A stretch of 64,000 nt of DNA from Desulfobacteraceae bacterium UBA5616 (GTDB lineage Bacteria > Desulfobacterota > Desulfobacteria > Desulfobacterales > UBA5616). The DNA lies in NCBI GenBank assembly GCA_002423615.1, contig DIKO01000047.1, positions 14,901-78,900 of the forward strand, in the 5' to 3' direction. Below are positions 52,986 to 62,564 of the stretch, piece after piece; the first letter of the stretch is position 1, and each line of letters starts with the position of its first letter. The position numbers and the translations under genes are program-made. Under the pieces are notes generated by a model, which saw nothing but the letters and a program-made list of their open reading frames with translations, was not told where the DNA came from and made no database searches.

Positions 52986-54473
52986 TTATTTTCCCCTGGG
53001 CTTCATGTGGGGAAACAGGATCACTTCCCGTATGGAAGGGGAATCCGTCAACAGCATGGCCAGGCGGTCTATCCCGATGCCCTCTCCGGCTGTGGGCGGC
53101 ATGGCGTACTCCAGGGCTTCAATATAATCCTCATCCATGAAATGGGCTTCCTTGTCCCCGGCATCCCTGTCTTCAACCTGTTGGAGAAAACGGCCTTTCT
53201 GGTCCACCGGATCATTGAGTTCAGAGAATCCATTGGCGATTTCCCTGCCGGCGATGAACAGTTCGAATCTTTCCGTCATGGAGGGATCATCGTCGCTTCG
53301 CCGGGACAGGGGCGACACTTCGACGGGATACCCCGTGATGAATGTGGGTTGTATCAGATGGGGTTCCACCAGCAGGTCAAAAAGTTTGGTGATGATTTTC
53401 CCCAGCCTCCCGGTCTTTGTAATTTTAATCCCCTTCTCAGCGGCAAAATCGAGCAGTTTCGCTTTGTTGTCCAGGATTTGCGGCTCAATTCCGCCGATGG
53501 ACTCGAGTGCCGCCAACAGATGGATACGCCGGAAGGGTTTTTCGAAATCGATTTCGTTTCCCTGATAGGAAATGATCGGGGATCCGATAACGCTCCTTGC
53601 CACATCCCTGAACATCATCTCGGTCAAAACCATCAGGTCCTCGAAATCGGCATATGCCTGGTAGAATTCAACCATGGTGAACTCTGGATTATGCTGGGTT
53701 GAGATGCCTTCATTCCGGAAATTCCGGTTGATTTCGAATACCCTTTCAAATCCCCCCACGACCAGTCGTTTTAAGTATAATTCCGGTGCGATGCGCAGAT
53801 ACAGGTCCATTCCCAGGGCATTATGGTGGGTGATAAAGGGCTCGGCTTCGGCCCCACCTGGAATGGGTTGCATCATCGGAGTTTCCACTTCCAGAAAATC
53901 ACGGTCCAGGAGAAACTGACGAACGGCCTGGACGATTTTGCTCCTTTTGATAAAAATGTCTTTAACTTCCTGATTCATCATCAGGTCTATATAACGCTGC
54001 CGGTATCTTTTTTCAGGGTCCTTCAGTCCATGGAATTTCTCGGGAAGGGGCCTGGTCGATTTGCAGACCAATTGGATGTCATGGGCCAGTAGGGTCCACT
54101 CACCGGTTTTGGTGGTAAACATCACTCCGGTTAACCCGGCGAAATCGCCGATATCGAAAAGTTTGAACGCATCAAAGGCATCGGTGCCCACTTTGTCCTT
54201 CCTCACATAGGCCTGAAGCTGGCCGGTCCGGTCCGTAAGCCGGATAAAGGCGGCCTTGCCGAAGCTGTTGATGGCCATAATGCGTCCGGCAAACTTGAAT
54301 AAAGGGGCCTCTTCGATTACTTTTTCCGGATCAGCCTCCACCGCATTCCGGATTTCACGGATGGTATGGGAAACCCGGAACTTATTCGGGAACAGGTTGA
54401 TATTTTTATCCCGCAGTTCGTCGATTTTCTTTCTGCGGTTTTCAATTAACTCGCTTATTTTGCCGTTTTCCAT
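52986..54473 (-). CDS. lysS: Lysyl-tRNA synthetase (class II)
   Basis: This 495-residue enzyme charges tRNA-Lys. An OB-fold anticodon domain (about 60-155) precedes the class II catalytic domain. Motif 1 is near FLEVETPMMQPIPGGAEAEPF, motif 2 is FEINRNFRNEGISTQHNPEFTM, and motif 3 is GIGIDRLAMLLT. It is preceded by a promoter-like sequence at 54507-54535 and is the first gene of the long envelope run on this strand, an unusual but known lysS-lolC/E linkage in Desulfobacterota. Confidence 0.97.
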   Translation of the reverse strand: MENGKISELIENRRKKIDELRDKNINLFPNKFRVSHTIREIRNAVEADPEKVIEEAPLFKFAGRIMAINSFGKAAFIRLTDRTGQLQAYVRKDKVGTDAFDAFKLFDIGDFAGLTGVMFTTKTGEWTLLAHDIQLVCKSTRPLPEKFHGLKDPEKRYRQRYIDLMMNQEVKDIFIKRSKIVQAVRQFLLDRDFLEVETPMMQPIPGGAEAEPFITHHNALGMDLYLRIAPELYLKRLVVGGFERVFEINRNFRNEGISTQHNPEFTMVEFYQAYADFEDLMVLTEMMFRDVARSVIGSPIISYQGNEIDFEKPFRRIHLLAALESIGGIEPQILDNKAKLLDFAAEKGIKITKTGRLGKIITKLFDLLVEPHLIQPTFITGYPVEVSPLSRRSDDDPSMTERFELFIAGREIANGFSELNDPVDQKGRFLQQVEDRDAGDKEAHFMDEDYIEALEYAMPPTAGEGIGIDRLAMLLTDSPSIREVILFPHMKPRGK

Positions 54474-54506
54474 TCAGCCTTGCTCGCATTTCAGTATATA
54501 GCTGTT

Positions 54507-54535
54507 ATTATACGCATTCTTCCAATACGGGGCAA
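54507..54535 (-). promoter_or_regulatory. Promoter upstream of lysS and the envelope operon
   Basis: On the minus strand, TTGCCC (54530-54535) and a perfect TATAAT (54507-54512) are spaced by 17 bp, 34 bp before the lysS ATG. It is the only strong promoter-like element before the gap-free run to 33972. Other internal promoters cannot be excluded. The upstream gene (histidine kinase) ends 71 bp away. Confidence 0.55.
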
Positions 54536-54605
54536 AAGATCCTATTGTATTGATTCCTAAAGATAAATTTAGTTTGCTACCCTATTTGGGATTGGGTGTC
54601 AAGAC

Positions 54606-55913
54606 CTAGTTGGCGATAGACGGATCGACCCTTTTCAACTTAAAACGCATGATCGTTCCTCTGTTCACCTCGCTTTCCACCTCGAGGATGCTGTTGCAGG
54701 AATCCAGGAGACTATGCACGATGGACAGCCCAAGGCCGGTTCCGCTGGGCTTGGTGGTAAAAAAAGGATCAAAAATCGATGGGATGATCTCTTTTTTAAT
54801 ACCGCTTCCGTTATCCATGATGGAAACCTCTACCGCGTTTGGCTTAACAGGTGTTGAGGCTATTTTTATGGTCCCTTTTTTTTCAATGGCCTCAGATGCA
54901 TTTAACAGCAAATTCAATGTAATCTGTCTCAAATGCAGGGGATCCATCTCCACCCAGATGTCGCTTGCAATCTCCGTTTCAATCCCGATCCTCTTTTTCA
55001 GCGTGTGGTCTTTCTCGAACAGTTCAACGGTCTCTTTCAACGCCGTCCCAAGGTTGATTTTTTCCGGGTTTCCCCTCTGTGGCCGCGCGCACAATAAAAA
55101 ATTGCTGGACAAGGAGCTCAGGCGGTCAGTCTCTCTCAAAACAATCTGCATGAGTTTGTCGTGGCCGGGATCATAAACAACTTCCTCTCTGAGCAACTGG
55201 ATGGAACCGGCAAGAGATGCCAGCGGGTTCTTGATTTCATGGGCCAGATTGGCTGCCATCTCCCCGAGATAGGCCATTTTCTCAACCCGTTTGATCTGTT
55301 CTTCCATTACCCGCAGTTCTTTTTTTGTTTTTCTTGCCTGTTCCGATAAAACGCTGCTGAGAAGGGCCACGGCAAAAAAGGCCATGGTGGTGATACTGAT
55401 TTTATAAAAAACCTGGATGCCGGAGAAATTCACGATATCCACAGCGCTGTTTCCCGAAGCGGGATCCAGAAACCCCATATGCTCCAATTGCATCAGAACC
55501 GCGTATTGCAGGCTGCAGAGGGCCGCCATCACAAGGCTTCCCCTTCGATACAGCAAAATGCTCGAATAGATAATCACCATGATGTAAAGGAACGAAAAGA
55601 AACTGGAAAATCCCCCGGTCAGGAAGATGATCCAGGTGACGAAGCACGTATCGACGATGATCTGTCCGTAGGCCAAGGCTGTCTTTTTTACACCCAGTTT
55701 CAGCCATACAAAATAGACCGGAGAGAGAACGAAGAGAAGAAATATCAGAACGTACAGATCGGTCCTGGCCTCTGAAACGGGGCTGCCCGGATTGCTCAAC
55801 TGGAAGACGACTGTCGAGACAAGCAACAGAACGGCAAACAAAAAACGGCCCGATATCAGCCATCTCATTTTCGATTTCAGGTCGTTTTCCGTGGTTGCCG
55901 AAAGAATTATCAT
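54606..55913 (-). CDS. PilS-like membrane sensor histidine kinase
   Basis: This 435-residue kinase has six hydrophobic segments in residues 17-190, without a periplasmic sensor loop. A short linker leads to the HisKA domain with H225 in NLAHEIKNPLASL. N-box QITLNLLLNASEAI, G1 IMDNGSGIKKE and G2 GTGLGLSIVH complete the ATPase domain. This is the PilS/NtrB-type arrangement, and pilC lies directly upstream on the same strand, supporting a pilus-related signal. The cognate response regulator PilR is not in the window. The N-terminal dozen residues may be untranslated. Confidence 0.86.
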   Translation of the reverse strand: MIILSATTENDLKSKMRWLISGRFLFAVLLLVSTVVFQLSNPGSPVSEARTDLYVLIFLLFVLSPVYFVWLKLGVKKTALAYGQIIVDTCFVTWIIFLTGGFSSFFSFLYIMVIIYSSILLYRRGSLVMAALCSLQYAVLMQLEHMGFLDPASGNSAVDIVNFSGIQVFYKISITTMAFFAVALLSSVLSEQARKTKKELRVMEEQIKRVEKMAYLGEMAANLAHEIKNPLASLAGSIQLLREEVVYDPGHDKLMQIVLRETDRLSSLSSNFLLCARPQRGNPEKINLGTALKETVELFEKDHTLKKRIGIETEIASDIWVEMDPLHLRQITLNLLLNASEAIEKKGTIKIASTPVKPNAVEVSIMDNGSGIKKEIIPSIFDPFFTTKPSGTGLGLSIVHSLLDSCNSILEVESEVNRGTIMRFKLKRVDPSIAN

Positions 55914-55931
55914 GAAGCGGTCATCACAGGG

Positions 55932-57140
55932 TTACGTGATTTGTCCGGCCATGGTGAAGATGGGCAGATACATGGAAATGAGAAGCCCTCCCACCACCAC
56001 GCCCAAAAACACCATCATAAACGGTTCTATCATGGCTGTCAGGTTCTCCACGGCCTGGTCCACTTCATCATCGTAAAAATCGGCTATTTTTCCCATCATG
56101 GTATCCAGGGCGCCTGTGGATTCCCCCACCGCGATCATGGAACAGACCATTGAGGGAAAGACTTCGGTTTCAGCCAAAGGATCGGCCATGGTTCTTCCCT
56201 CGGCAATGGCGGTCCGCACCGTGTAAACCGCCGATTCAATGGATTTATTGCCGGCGGTTTTAGCCACGATATCCAGGGCGCTTAAAATGGGTACGCCGCT
56301 GGTCAGCATGGTGCCCATGGTCCGGGTAAATTTGGCAACGGCGACCTTTCGCAGGAGGATACCGAATACCGGCAGTTTCAGAAGCATCCTGTCCACGACG
56401 GCCCGGCCCTTTTCTGTTTTGTAATACCTTTTAAACGCCCAGACAAACAGAATGGCACCGATTATCATATACAGAATGTTATTCTGGACAAATTCACTGA
56501 CGGCGATGGTAATCAGTGTGGGCCCCGGCAAAGTCCCGCCGAGAGACGAAAACATTTCCTGGAAAACGGGAATGACGAAAACCAGAATGACGGCCGTGAC
56601 CAGTATGGCGATAAAGAACACGATGATGGGATAGGTCAGGGCGCCTTTCACCTTTCCTTTGAGTTTTGCCGCCTTTTCCAGATACCCCGCAAGACGCTTT
56701 AAAATCGTGTCCAGAATACCCCCCGCCTCGCCCGCGGCGATCATGTTGACAAAAAGATCATCAAACTGTTTGGGAAATTGTTTCAGCGAGTCGGCGAAGG
56801 TGGAACCGCTCTCCACGGATTCTTTGATCTTTTTAATGACGCTTTTAAAGGTCTTGTTTTCCTGCTGGGTGTGCAGGATTTCCAGACACTGGAGGATGGG
56901 AAGTCCTGCGTCTATCATGGTGGAAAACTGCCTGGCGAAAATAATGACATCATTGGACGTTACCTTGGGCTGTAGGAAGGAGAAGTTTTCAAGCAAGTCC
57001 TTGGGTCTGGGCTTTATTTTGACCGGAAGGATCTGCATGCGGGCCAAACCGGCGCGGACGGCATCCACATTCGCAGCCTCCATTTCTCCTTTTTTCTTTT
57101 CATTTTTTCTGTTTTTCCCTTCCCACAGATAAATCGGCAT
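55932..57140 (-). CDS. pilC: Type IV pilus inner-membrane platform protein PilC
   Basis: This 402-residue T2SF-family protein has two repeats of the family domain (about 70-193 and 275-397) and three membrane helices (near 170-190, 220-240 and 375-395). The first repeat contains FARQFSTMIDAGLPILQCL and the second FTRTMGTMLTSGVPILSAL, each of the Gly-Pro-type motif. It anchors pilus assembly, with PilB and PilT ATPases located elsewhere. The 18 bp to the histidine kinase suggest co-transcription. A type II secretion GspF identity is possible but the PilS neighbour favours PilC. Confidence 0.92.
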   Translation of the reverse strand: MPIYLWEGKNRKNEKKKGEMEAANVDAVRAGLARMQILPVKIKPRPKDLLENFSFLQPKVTSNDVIIFARQFSTMIDAGLPILQCLEILHTQQENKTFKSVIKKIKESVESGSTFADSLKQFPKQFDDLFVNMIAAGEAGGILDTILKRLAGYLEKAAKLKGKVKGALTYPIIVFFIAILVTAVILVFVIPVFQEMFSSLGGTLPGPTLITIAVSEFVQNNILYMIIGAILFVWAFKRYYKTEKGRAVVDRMLLKLPVFGILLRKVAVAKFTRTMGTMLTSGVPILSALDIVAKTAGNKSIESAVYTVRTAIAEGRTMADPLAETEVFPSMVCSMIAVGESTGALDTMMGKIADFYDDEVDQAVENLTAMIEPFMMVFLGVVVGGLLISMYLPIFTMAGQIT

Positions 57141-57336
57141 GATGCATCCTCCCTTTCATTTTTCAATGTCACAAAAGGAAATACAGACCTTACTTCGGCA
57201 AGCGCCAGGGGTTATGTTGAATCCGGTATTGCATATCATAATCAATATGGCATTAGCAATTCGATTTTATTTCAAAATTACATGCGTCTGATGCACCCGG
57301 GCATTTGATTCGAATCGGCGGCGCTTGAACATCATC

Positions 57337-57366
57337 TTGATAATCACCTGCATCTATGCCTATTAT
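57337..57366 (+). promoter_or_regulatory. Promoter of the DHH-CBS-NTase/trpS/scpAB unit
   Basis: TTGATA (57337-57342) and TATTAT (57361-57366, 5 of 6) are spaced by 18 bp. A start site near 57373 would leave about 29 nt before the ATG at 57402. The region is AT-rich and no other candidate is better. No terminator of the divergent pilC unit is relevant here. Confidence 0.5.
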
Positions 57367-57401
57367 ATATTATCGGTTTTCCCTTGACACCCGTTTACAT
57401 C

Positions 57402-60098
57402 ATGGAACAGGATCTCTTTTATTTGGGCAACCATTCAGAAAAAAAGGGCATAACCCTCATCACGACACATGTCAACGCGGATTTCGACGCGCTGGCCTCC
57501 ATGCTGGCGGCCCAGAAAATATATCCGGGCGCCCATATTGTTTTTCCAGGATCACAGGAAAAAAACCTGCGGAATTTTTTTATCAGCTCCATGGTCTACA
57601 TGTTCAACATGGCCGACCTGAAAAACATTGATATGAATGCGGTGAAACGCCTTGTGCTGGTCGACACGCGGCAGGCCGGAAGAATCGGCGAGCTGGCGTC
57701 CCTGATCGGCAAAAATGACCTTGAAGTCCATATCTATGATCATCACCCGTCCACGGACGACGATATCAGGGGACAGGTCGAATACATCCGTCTAACCGGA
57801 GCGACGGTCACGATCCTGACGGAGATTATAAAGGAAAACAAGATCCCCATCACACCGGACGAAGCCACCATCATGTGCCTGGGCCTTTATGAAGACACCG
57901 GTTCATTTTCCTTCGCATCTACAACGGAGCAGGATTTTCTGGCGGCCGCATTCCTCCTGTCCAAAGGGGCCAACCTGAACATTGTTTCCGACGTTGTCGC
58001 AAGGGAAATCAGCCCCGAACAGATCGGCATTCTGAACGACATGATTCAGTCCGCAGTCCATTATCATATCAACGGCGTAGAAATCGTCGTCACCACCGTC
58101 ACATCTGAAAACTACATCACCGATTTTGCCTTTCTCGTGCACAAACTGGTCAAAATGGAAAATATCGACGCCCTTTTCGCCCTGGCGAGAATGGCCAATA
58201 AAATTTATGTCGTGGCCAGAAGCCGGATATCGGAAGTGGATGTAGGGGCGATCCTTTCGTCTCTGGGAGGGGGCGGACATGCCTATGCGGCCGCCGCATC
58301 GGTCAAGGACAAGACCCTGGCCCAGACGGAAAATCAGCTCATGAGTTTGTTGTATCGAAAAATTCAGCCCAAAAAGCTGGCGAGGGACCTGATGTCATCT
58401 CCTCCCATCACCGTCCATTCCGATCTGTCCTGCAAGGAAGCCGGACAAATTTTAACCCGATACAATATCAATGCGCTGGTCGTCACGCAAAACCGGAGCG
58501 GGAACACCCTGCCGGTAGGATACATCAACCGTCAGGTTGTGGAAAAAACCCTGTTTCACGGATTGGGGCATGTTCCCGTTGAGGAATACATGAACCGAAG
58601 GCTGGCATGTGTCGAACTTGAGGCCGACCTTTCCGAAATTCAGGAAAAAATCATCGAAAACAAACAGCGCATTCTCCCGGTCATGGAAAACGGCATACTC
58701 AAAGGGGTAATTACACGGACCGACCTGCTCAATACCCTTGTACGGCAGACCCAGAGCACCATGGGAAATTTACAGGATCCCCATCGGGAGTCGATCCAGG
58801 CGAGAACCCGGAATATTACAAAATTCATGAGAGAAAGACTTCCCGAGAGAATCGTGAACGTCCTGAAATCCATCGGAGAAGTGGCTTCGGGCAACGGCGT
58901 GGAGGCCTATGTGGTAGGGGGATTTGTCCGGGATCTCTTTTTGTACCGCAAAAATGAGGACATGGACATCGTCATCGAGGGAGACGGCATAGGGTTTGCC
59001 AGGGATTATGCAAAAATCGCCGGGGCACGTGTCCATACCCATGAAAAATTCGGTACCGCAGTTATTATCTTCAAAGATGCATTCAAAATCGACGTGGCGT
59101 CGGCGAGAATGGAATATTACGAATTTCCGGCAGCCCTGCCGACGGTTGAAATGAGTTCCATCAAACTGGATCTTTTCCGCCGGGACTTCACCATCAACAC
59201 CCTGTCCATCCACTTAAACCCCGGCAAATTCGGCACCCTCATCGATTTCTATTCGGCCCAGAGAGACCTCAAAGACAAGGTGATCCGCATTCTTCACAAT
59301 CTGAGCTTTGTGGAAGACCCCACCCGGGTGTTCCGGGCCTTGCGGTTCGAGCAGCGTTTTGGATTCACCATCGGAAAATTTACTTCAGGGCTGATTGAAA
59401 ATGCCGTAAAGATGGACTTTTTCAAGCGTTTAAGCGGAAAAAGGATGTTTACGGAACTCCGGCTCATCCTGGAGGAAGATGACCCTTCCCCCGCCATCGC
59501 CCGGATGAATGATTTCGACCTTTTCAAATCCATTCACCCGACATTAAAATTTGATAATGAACTCGAAGGCAAGCTGAATTCGACCAAGGATGTTCTGTCC
59601 TGGTTTGATTTGCTTTTTCTGGATGAATCCTATATGAAGTGGGCCGTTTATTTTATCGTTTTGATTCACCGCTGTGATGATGAAACGACCCGGGAGATCT
59701 GCAGCAGGCTGGAACTGCCGCCCCGGCACCGGGCACTCTTTCTGAAAGAGCGATTTGAGGCCCAGGCCTGCGTGGCCCAGTTAGAGAGGAATGCCCCCGA
59801 AAACAACAGCACGATTTATCACCGGCTTACGGGCATGAAGACCGAACTGGTCCTCTCCATCATGGCCATGACGCAAAATGAATCTGTGAAAAGATCTATT
59901 TCCTATTATTTTACGCATTTAAGATTTATCACCCCGATCATTAAGGGAAAAGATCTTATGGCCATGGGATTTAAACCCGGCCCGGTTTTCAAAGAAATAC
60001 TGACGGCGGTTCATAACGAAAAACTGGATGGAAAATTGAAATCCAAAAAGGAAGAGCTGGAATTCATCCATCGCTACAAAATTGCAGGAGAAGGTTAA
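57402..60098 (+). CDS. DHH phosphoesterase - CBS - poly(A) polymerase/tRNA nucleotidyltransferase fusion
   Basis: The ATG at 57402 gives 898 residues (a TTG at 57384 would add six; neither has a strong ribosome site). The DHH domain covers about 15-165 (THVNADFDALAS, VDTRQAG, IYDHHPSTDDD) and a DHHA1 part ends near GGGGHAYAAAASV (about 290). Two CBS domains lie at about 325-445. The class II tRNA nucleotidyltransferase head runs from about 480 to 620, with VGGFVRDLFLYRKNEDMDIVIE carrying the catalytic DxD, and RNA-binding domains follow. The fusion should add A or CCA to tRNA 3' ends; the DHH part may degrade short RNA. The combination is known in Desulfobacterota and cyanobacteria. Confidence 0.92.
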   Translation: MEQDLFYLGNHSEKKGITLITTHVNADFDALASMLAAQKIYPGAHIVFPGSQEKNLRNFFISSMVYMFNMADLKNIDMNAVKRLVLVDTRQAGRIGELASLIGKNDLEVHIYDHHPSTDDDIRGQVEYIRLTGATVTILTEIIKENKIPITPDEATIMCLGLYEDTGSFSFASTTEQDFLAAAFLLSKGANLNIVSDVVAREISPEQIGILNDMIQSAVHYHINGVEIVVTTVTSENYITDFAFLVHKLVKMENIDALFALARMANKIYVVARSRISEVDVGAILSSLGGGGHAYAAAASVKDKTLAQTENQLMSLLYRKIQPKKLARDLMSSPPITVHSDLSCKEAGQILTRYNINALVVTQNRSGNTLPVGYINRQVVEKTLFHGLGHVPVEEYMNRRLACVELEADLSEIQEKIIENKQRILPVMENGILKGVITRTDLLNTLVRQTQSTMGNLQDPHRESIQARTRNITKFMRERLPERIVNVLKSIGEVASGNGVEAYVVGGFVRDLFLYRKNEDMDIVIEGDGIGFARDYAKIAGARVHTHEKFGTAVIIFKDAFKIDVASARMEYYEFPAALPTVEMSSIKLDLFRRDFTINTLSIHLNPGKFGTLIDFYSAQRDLKDKVIRILHNLSFVEDPTRVFRALRFEQRFGFTIGKFTSGLIENAVKMDFFKRLSGKRMFTELRLILEEDDPSPAIARMNDFDLFKSIHPTLKFDNELEGKLNSTKDVLSWFDLLFLDESYMKWAVYFIVLIHRCDDETTREICSRLELPPRHRALFLKERFEAQACVAQLERNAPENNSTIYHRLTGMKTELVLSIMAMTQNESVKRSISYYFTHLRFITPIIKGKDLMAMGFKPGPVFKEILTAVHNEKLDGKLKSKKEELEFIHRYKIAGEG

Positions 60099-61091
60099 AT
60101 GCTTGAAAAGAAGCGTATATTGAGCGGTATGCGGCCCACCGGGCCGCTTCATCTGGGGAATTACCACGGCGCCCTCGACAACTGGGTCAAGCTTCAGGAT
60201 GTTTATGAATGCTTTTTTTTTATCGCAGACTGGCACGCCCTGACCAGCGACTATGAAAACACCGGCTCCATAAGGGAAAACATTACCCAGATGATGATCG
60301 ACTGGCTGAGCGTGGGGCTTTCACCGGAAAAATGCACCCTTTTCGTGCAATCCCAAATCAAGGAACATGCGGAACTATTCCTCCTGCTGTCCATGATAAC
60401 GCCGGTTCCCTGGCTGGAAAGAAATCCCACCTATAAAGACCAGATCGTTCAATTGAGCAACAAGGACCTCTCCACTTTCGGCTTTCTGGGATATCCCGTT
60501 CTCCAGGCCGCCGACATCATCATCTATCGGGCGGACATCGTACCGGTAGGCATCGATCAGGTCCCCCATGTGGAAATCACCCGGGAAATTGCACGGCGCT
60601 TCAATTATTTATACGGCGATGTTTTTCCGGAACCCCAGTCCCTTCTGACGGAAACGCCCAAAATTCTGGGCCTGGACCGCCGGAAGATGAGCAAAAGCTA
60701 CGGCAATGCCATTTATCTTTCGGACAGCCCGGATCAGATCCGATCTAAAACCGCCGGCATGATCACCGACCCCCAGAGGGCCAGAAAGAGCGACCCGGGG
60801 AACCCGGATGTCTGCAACGTGTTCGAATTCCATAAGCTTTACAGCGACGGTCAACTGGTGTCGCGTGTTGAAGCTGAATGCAGAACAGCACGGATCGGAT
60901 GTGTGGAATGCAAAAAATTAATGGCGGAAAATCTGGTGGCCGCCCTTCATCCGATCCGGGAAAAAAGAGATTATTACGAAAATCATCCCGATATGGTGAA
61001 AAACTTCATCGACGAAGGATGCAAAAGAGCAACCCGGGAAGCCCGGAAGACCATGACGGCGGTTCGTGACGCCCTCAAAATATCATTTTGA
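60099..61091 (+). CDS. trpS: Tryptophanyl-tRNA synthetase
   Basis: This 330-residue class I synthetase charges tRNA-Trp. The start ILSGMRPTGPLHLGNYHGAL has the HIGH motif as HLGN, and the KMSKS motif is RKMSKSYGNAIYL near residue 200. Its ATG directly follows the upstream stop (TAA then ATG), so the two genes are translationally linked. A C-terminal helical tail (about 290-330) is normal. It precedes scpA, as in several Desulfobacterota. Confidence 0.97.
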   Translation: MLEKKRILSGMRPTGPLHLGNYHGALDNWVKLQDVYECFFFIADWHALTSDYENTGSIRENITQMMIDWLSVGLSPEKCTLFVQSQIKEHAELFLLLSMITPVPWLERNPTYKDQIVQLSNKDLSTFGFLGYPVLQAADIIIYRADIVPVGIDQVPHVEITREIARRFNYLYGDVFPEPQSLLTETPKILGLDRRKMSKSYGNAIYLSDSPDQIRSKTAGMITDPQRARKSDPGNPDVCNVFEFHKLYSDGQLVSRVEAECRTARIGCVECKKLMAENLVAALHPIREKRDYYENHPDMVKNFIDEGCKRATREARKTMTAVRDALKISF

Positions 61092-61152
61092 TGTTTATCG
61101 GAACGGCTGCCATTGTGAGAAAATATGAATTTCCGATTGTTGGGCCGGAGCC

Positions 61153-61869
61153 ATGACAACGGAAAACTATCAGATCAAACTGGATCATGTCTTCGAAGGG
61201 CCGATGGATCTTCTGGTCCACCTGATCCGGAAAAACGAGGTGGATATTTACGATATCCCCATCGCCCTTATAACGGACCAGTATCTGGAATACCTGGAAT
61301 GGATGAAGTCTTTAAATATTGACCTGGCCGGCGATTTCCTGTTGATGGCCGCAACCCTGACTCAGGTGAAATCCAGAATGCTCCTGCCGGCCCACGAAAA
61401 CGTGGAAGGTGAAGAGGAAGACCCCCGGCTGGAAATCGCAAAACCCCTGGAAGAATACCTGAAGATGAAATCCGTGGCCGAACGCCTGGCCCAGCGGGAT
61501 CTTCTGGGAGAAACGACTTTCACCCGGAAGACGGTAAAAAAAGAATTCGACATCCCCGAAGACGAAGAAATTATCCAGGTGGGACTTTTTGAACTCATCA
61601 ACGCCTTTCAGAAAATATTGGAAAACGCCCGGGGTATTCACCGGATCGATCTGTCCACGGAAAGGATATCGGTCCGCGACAAGATTACCCATATCGTCGA
61701 CATACTGGATCAAAAAGGGTCGGTGGTCTTTAACGAACTCTTTGCGGCAGGAGCGGTGAAAAGCGAAATCATCGTCACCTTTCTGGCGATCCTGGAAATG
61801 GTCAAGCTCAACATCATCAAGATTATCCAGCATGTCCATTCGGGCGCCATCAGACTGTTTTACCTTTAA
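61153..61869 (+). CDS. scpA: Segregation and condensation protein A
   Basis: ScpA is the kleisin subunit of the SMC-ScpAB condensin that folds and segregates the chromosome. The 238-residue protein begins with the conserved IKLDHVFEGPMDLLVHLIRKNEVDIYDI, which binds the SMC head, and has a middle acidic linker (about 80-115). The C-terminal winged-helix region ends near GAIRLFYL. It starts 61 bp after trpS and is followed by scpB 13 bp later. smc itself is not here. Confidence 0.95.
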   Translation: MTTENYQIKLDHVFEGPMDLLVHLIRKNEVDIYDIPIALITDQYLEYLEWMKSLNIDLAGDFLLMAATLTQVKSRMLLPAHENVEGEEEDPRLEIAKPLEEYLKMKSVAERLAQRDLLGETTFTRKTVKKEFDIPEDEEIIQVGLFELINAFQKILENARGIHRIDLSTERISVRDKITHIVDILDQKGSVVFNELFAAGAVKSEIIVTFLAILEMVKLNIIKIIQHVHSGAIRLFYL

Positions 61870-61882
61870 TCCCTGAAGATTC

Positions 61883-62512
61883 ATGGAACAGATCAAGAAT
61901 ATCATCGAAAGCATTCTGTTTGTCGCCGACGAACCCCTGTCCCTGGACCGGATTAAAAAAGTGCTGGAGACAGCGGACACCCCCGCTGTTAAAAAAGCCA
62001 TTGCCGAACTCAAAGACGAATATGAAGCCCGAAATGGCGGTTTTACCCTGAGGGAGGTGGCGGGAGGTTACCAGTTCCGGACCCGGAACGAATATTCCAG
62101 GTGGATCAGAAACCTGGTTCAACCAGGTCCCCAGCGCCTCAGCAAGGCAGCCCTGGAGACCCTTGCCATCATCGCCTATAAACAACCCCTGATTAGAAGC
62201 GACATTGAATTTATCCGGGGGGTCGACTGCGGGGGAGTCTTGAAAATGCTCCTTGAAAAAAAACTCATCCGGGTACTCGGCAAGAAGGAAATCCCCGGCA
62301 GGCCCTTGATTTACGCTACAACCAAGCAGTTTCTTGAGATATTTGACCTGAAGGATCTCAGTGATTTGCCCTCTCCCAGGGAAATTCAGGAACTGGGGCA
62401 CTCATCCCCGCTGGAAAACCTGCCACCCGGTGAAGAAAGCACAAACCATGATAATCTCGCTGAACCCGAATCGGTTCAGAATTACGAGGCAGATCATAAA
62501 AAGCTTGACTAA
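61883..62512 (+). CDS. scpB: Segregation and condensation protein B
   Basis: ScpB dimerises and binds ScpA in the SMC complex. The 209-residue protein has two winged-helix domains, with ESILFVADEPLSLDRIKKVL at the start. LETLAIIAYKQPLIRSDIEFIRGVDCGG is the most conserved stretch. The end has RPLIYATTKQFLEIFDLKDLSDLP followed by an acidic, disordered tail. It is 13 bp after scpA. The tRNA gene lies 52 bp downstream. Confidence 0.95.
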   Translation: MEQIKNIIESILFVADEPLSLDRIKKVLETADTPAVKKAIAELKDEYEARNGGFTLREVAGGYQFRTRNEYSRWIRNLVQPGPQRLSKAALETLAIIAYKQPLIRSDIEFIRGVDCGGVLKMLLEKKLIRVLGKKEIPGRPLIYATTKQFLEIFDLKDLSDLPSPREIQELGHSSPLENLPPGEESTNHDNLAEPESVQNYEADHKKLD

Positions 62513-62564
62513 AAGCCACCTGACCCATTATATGAATTACCCGAAACAAAGCTCGAGTCGCAAT

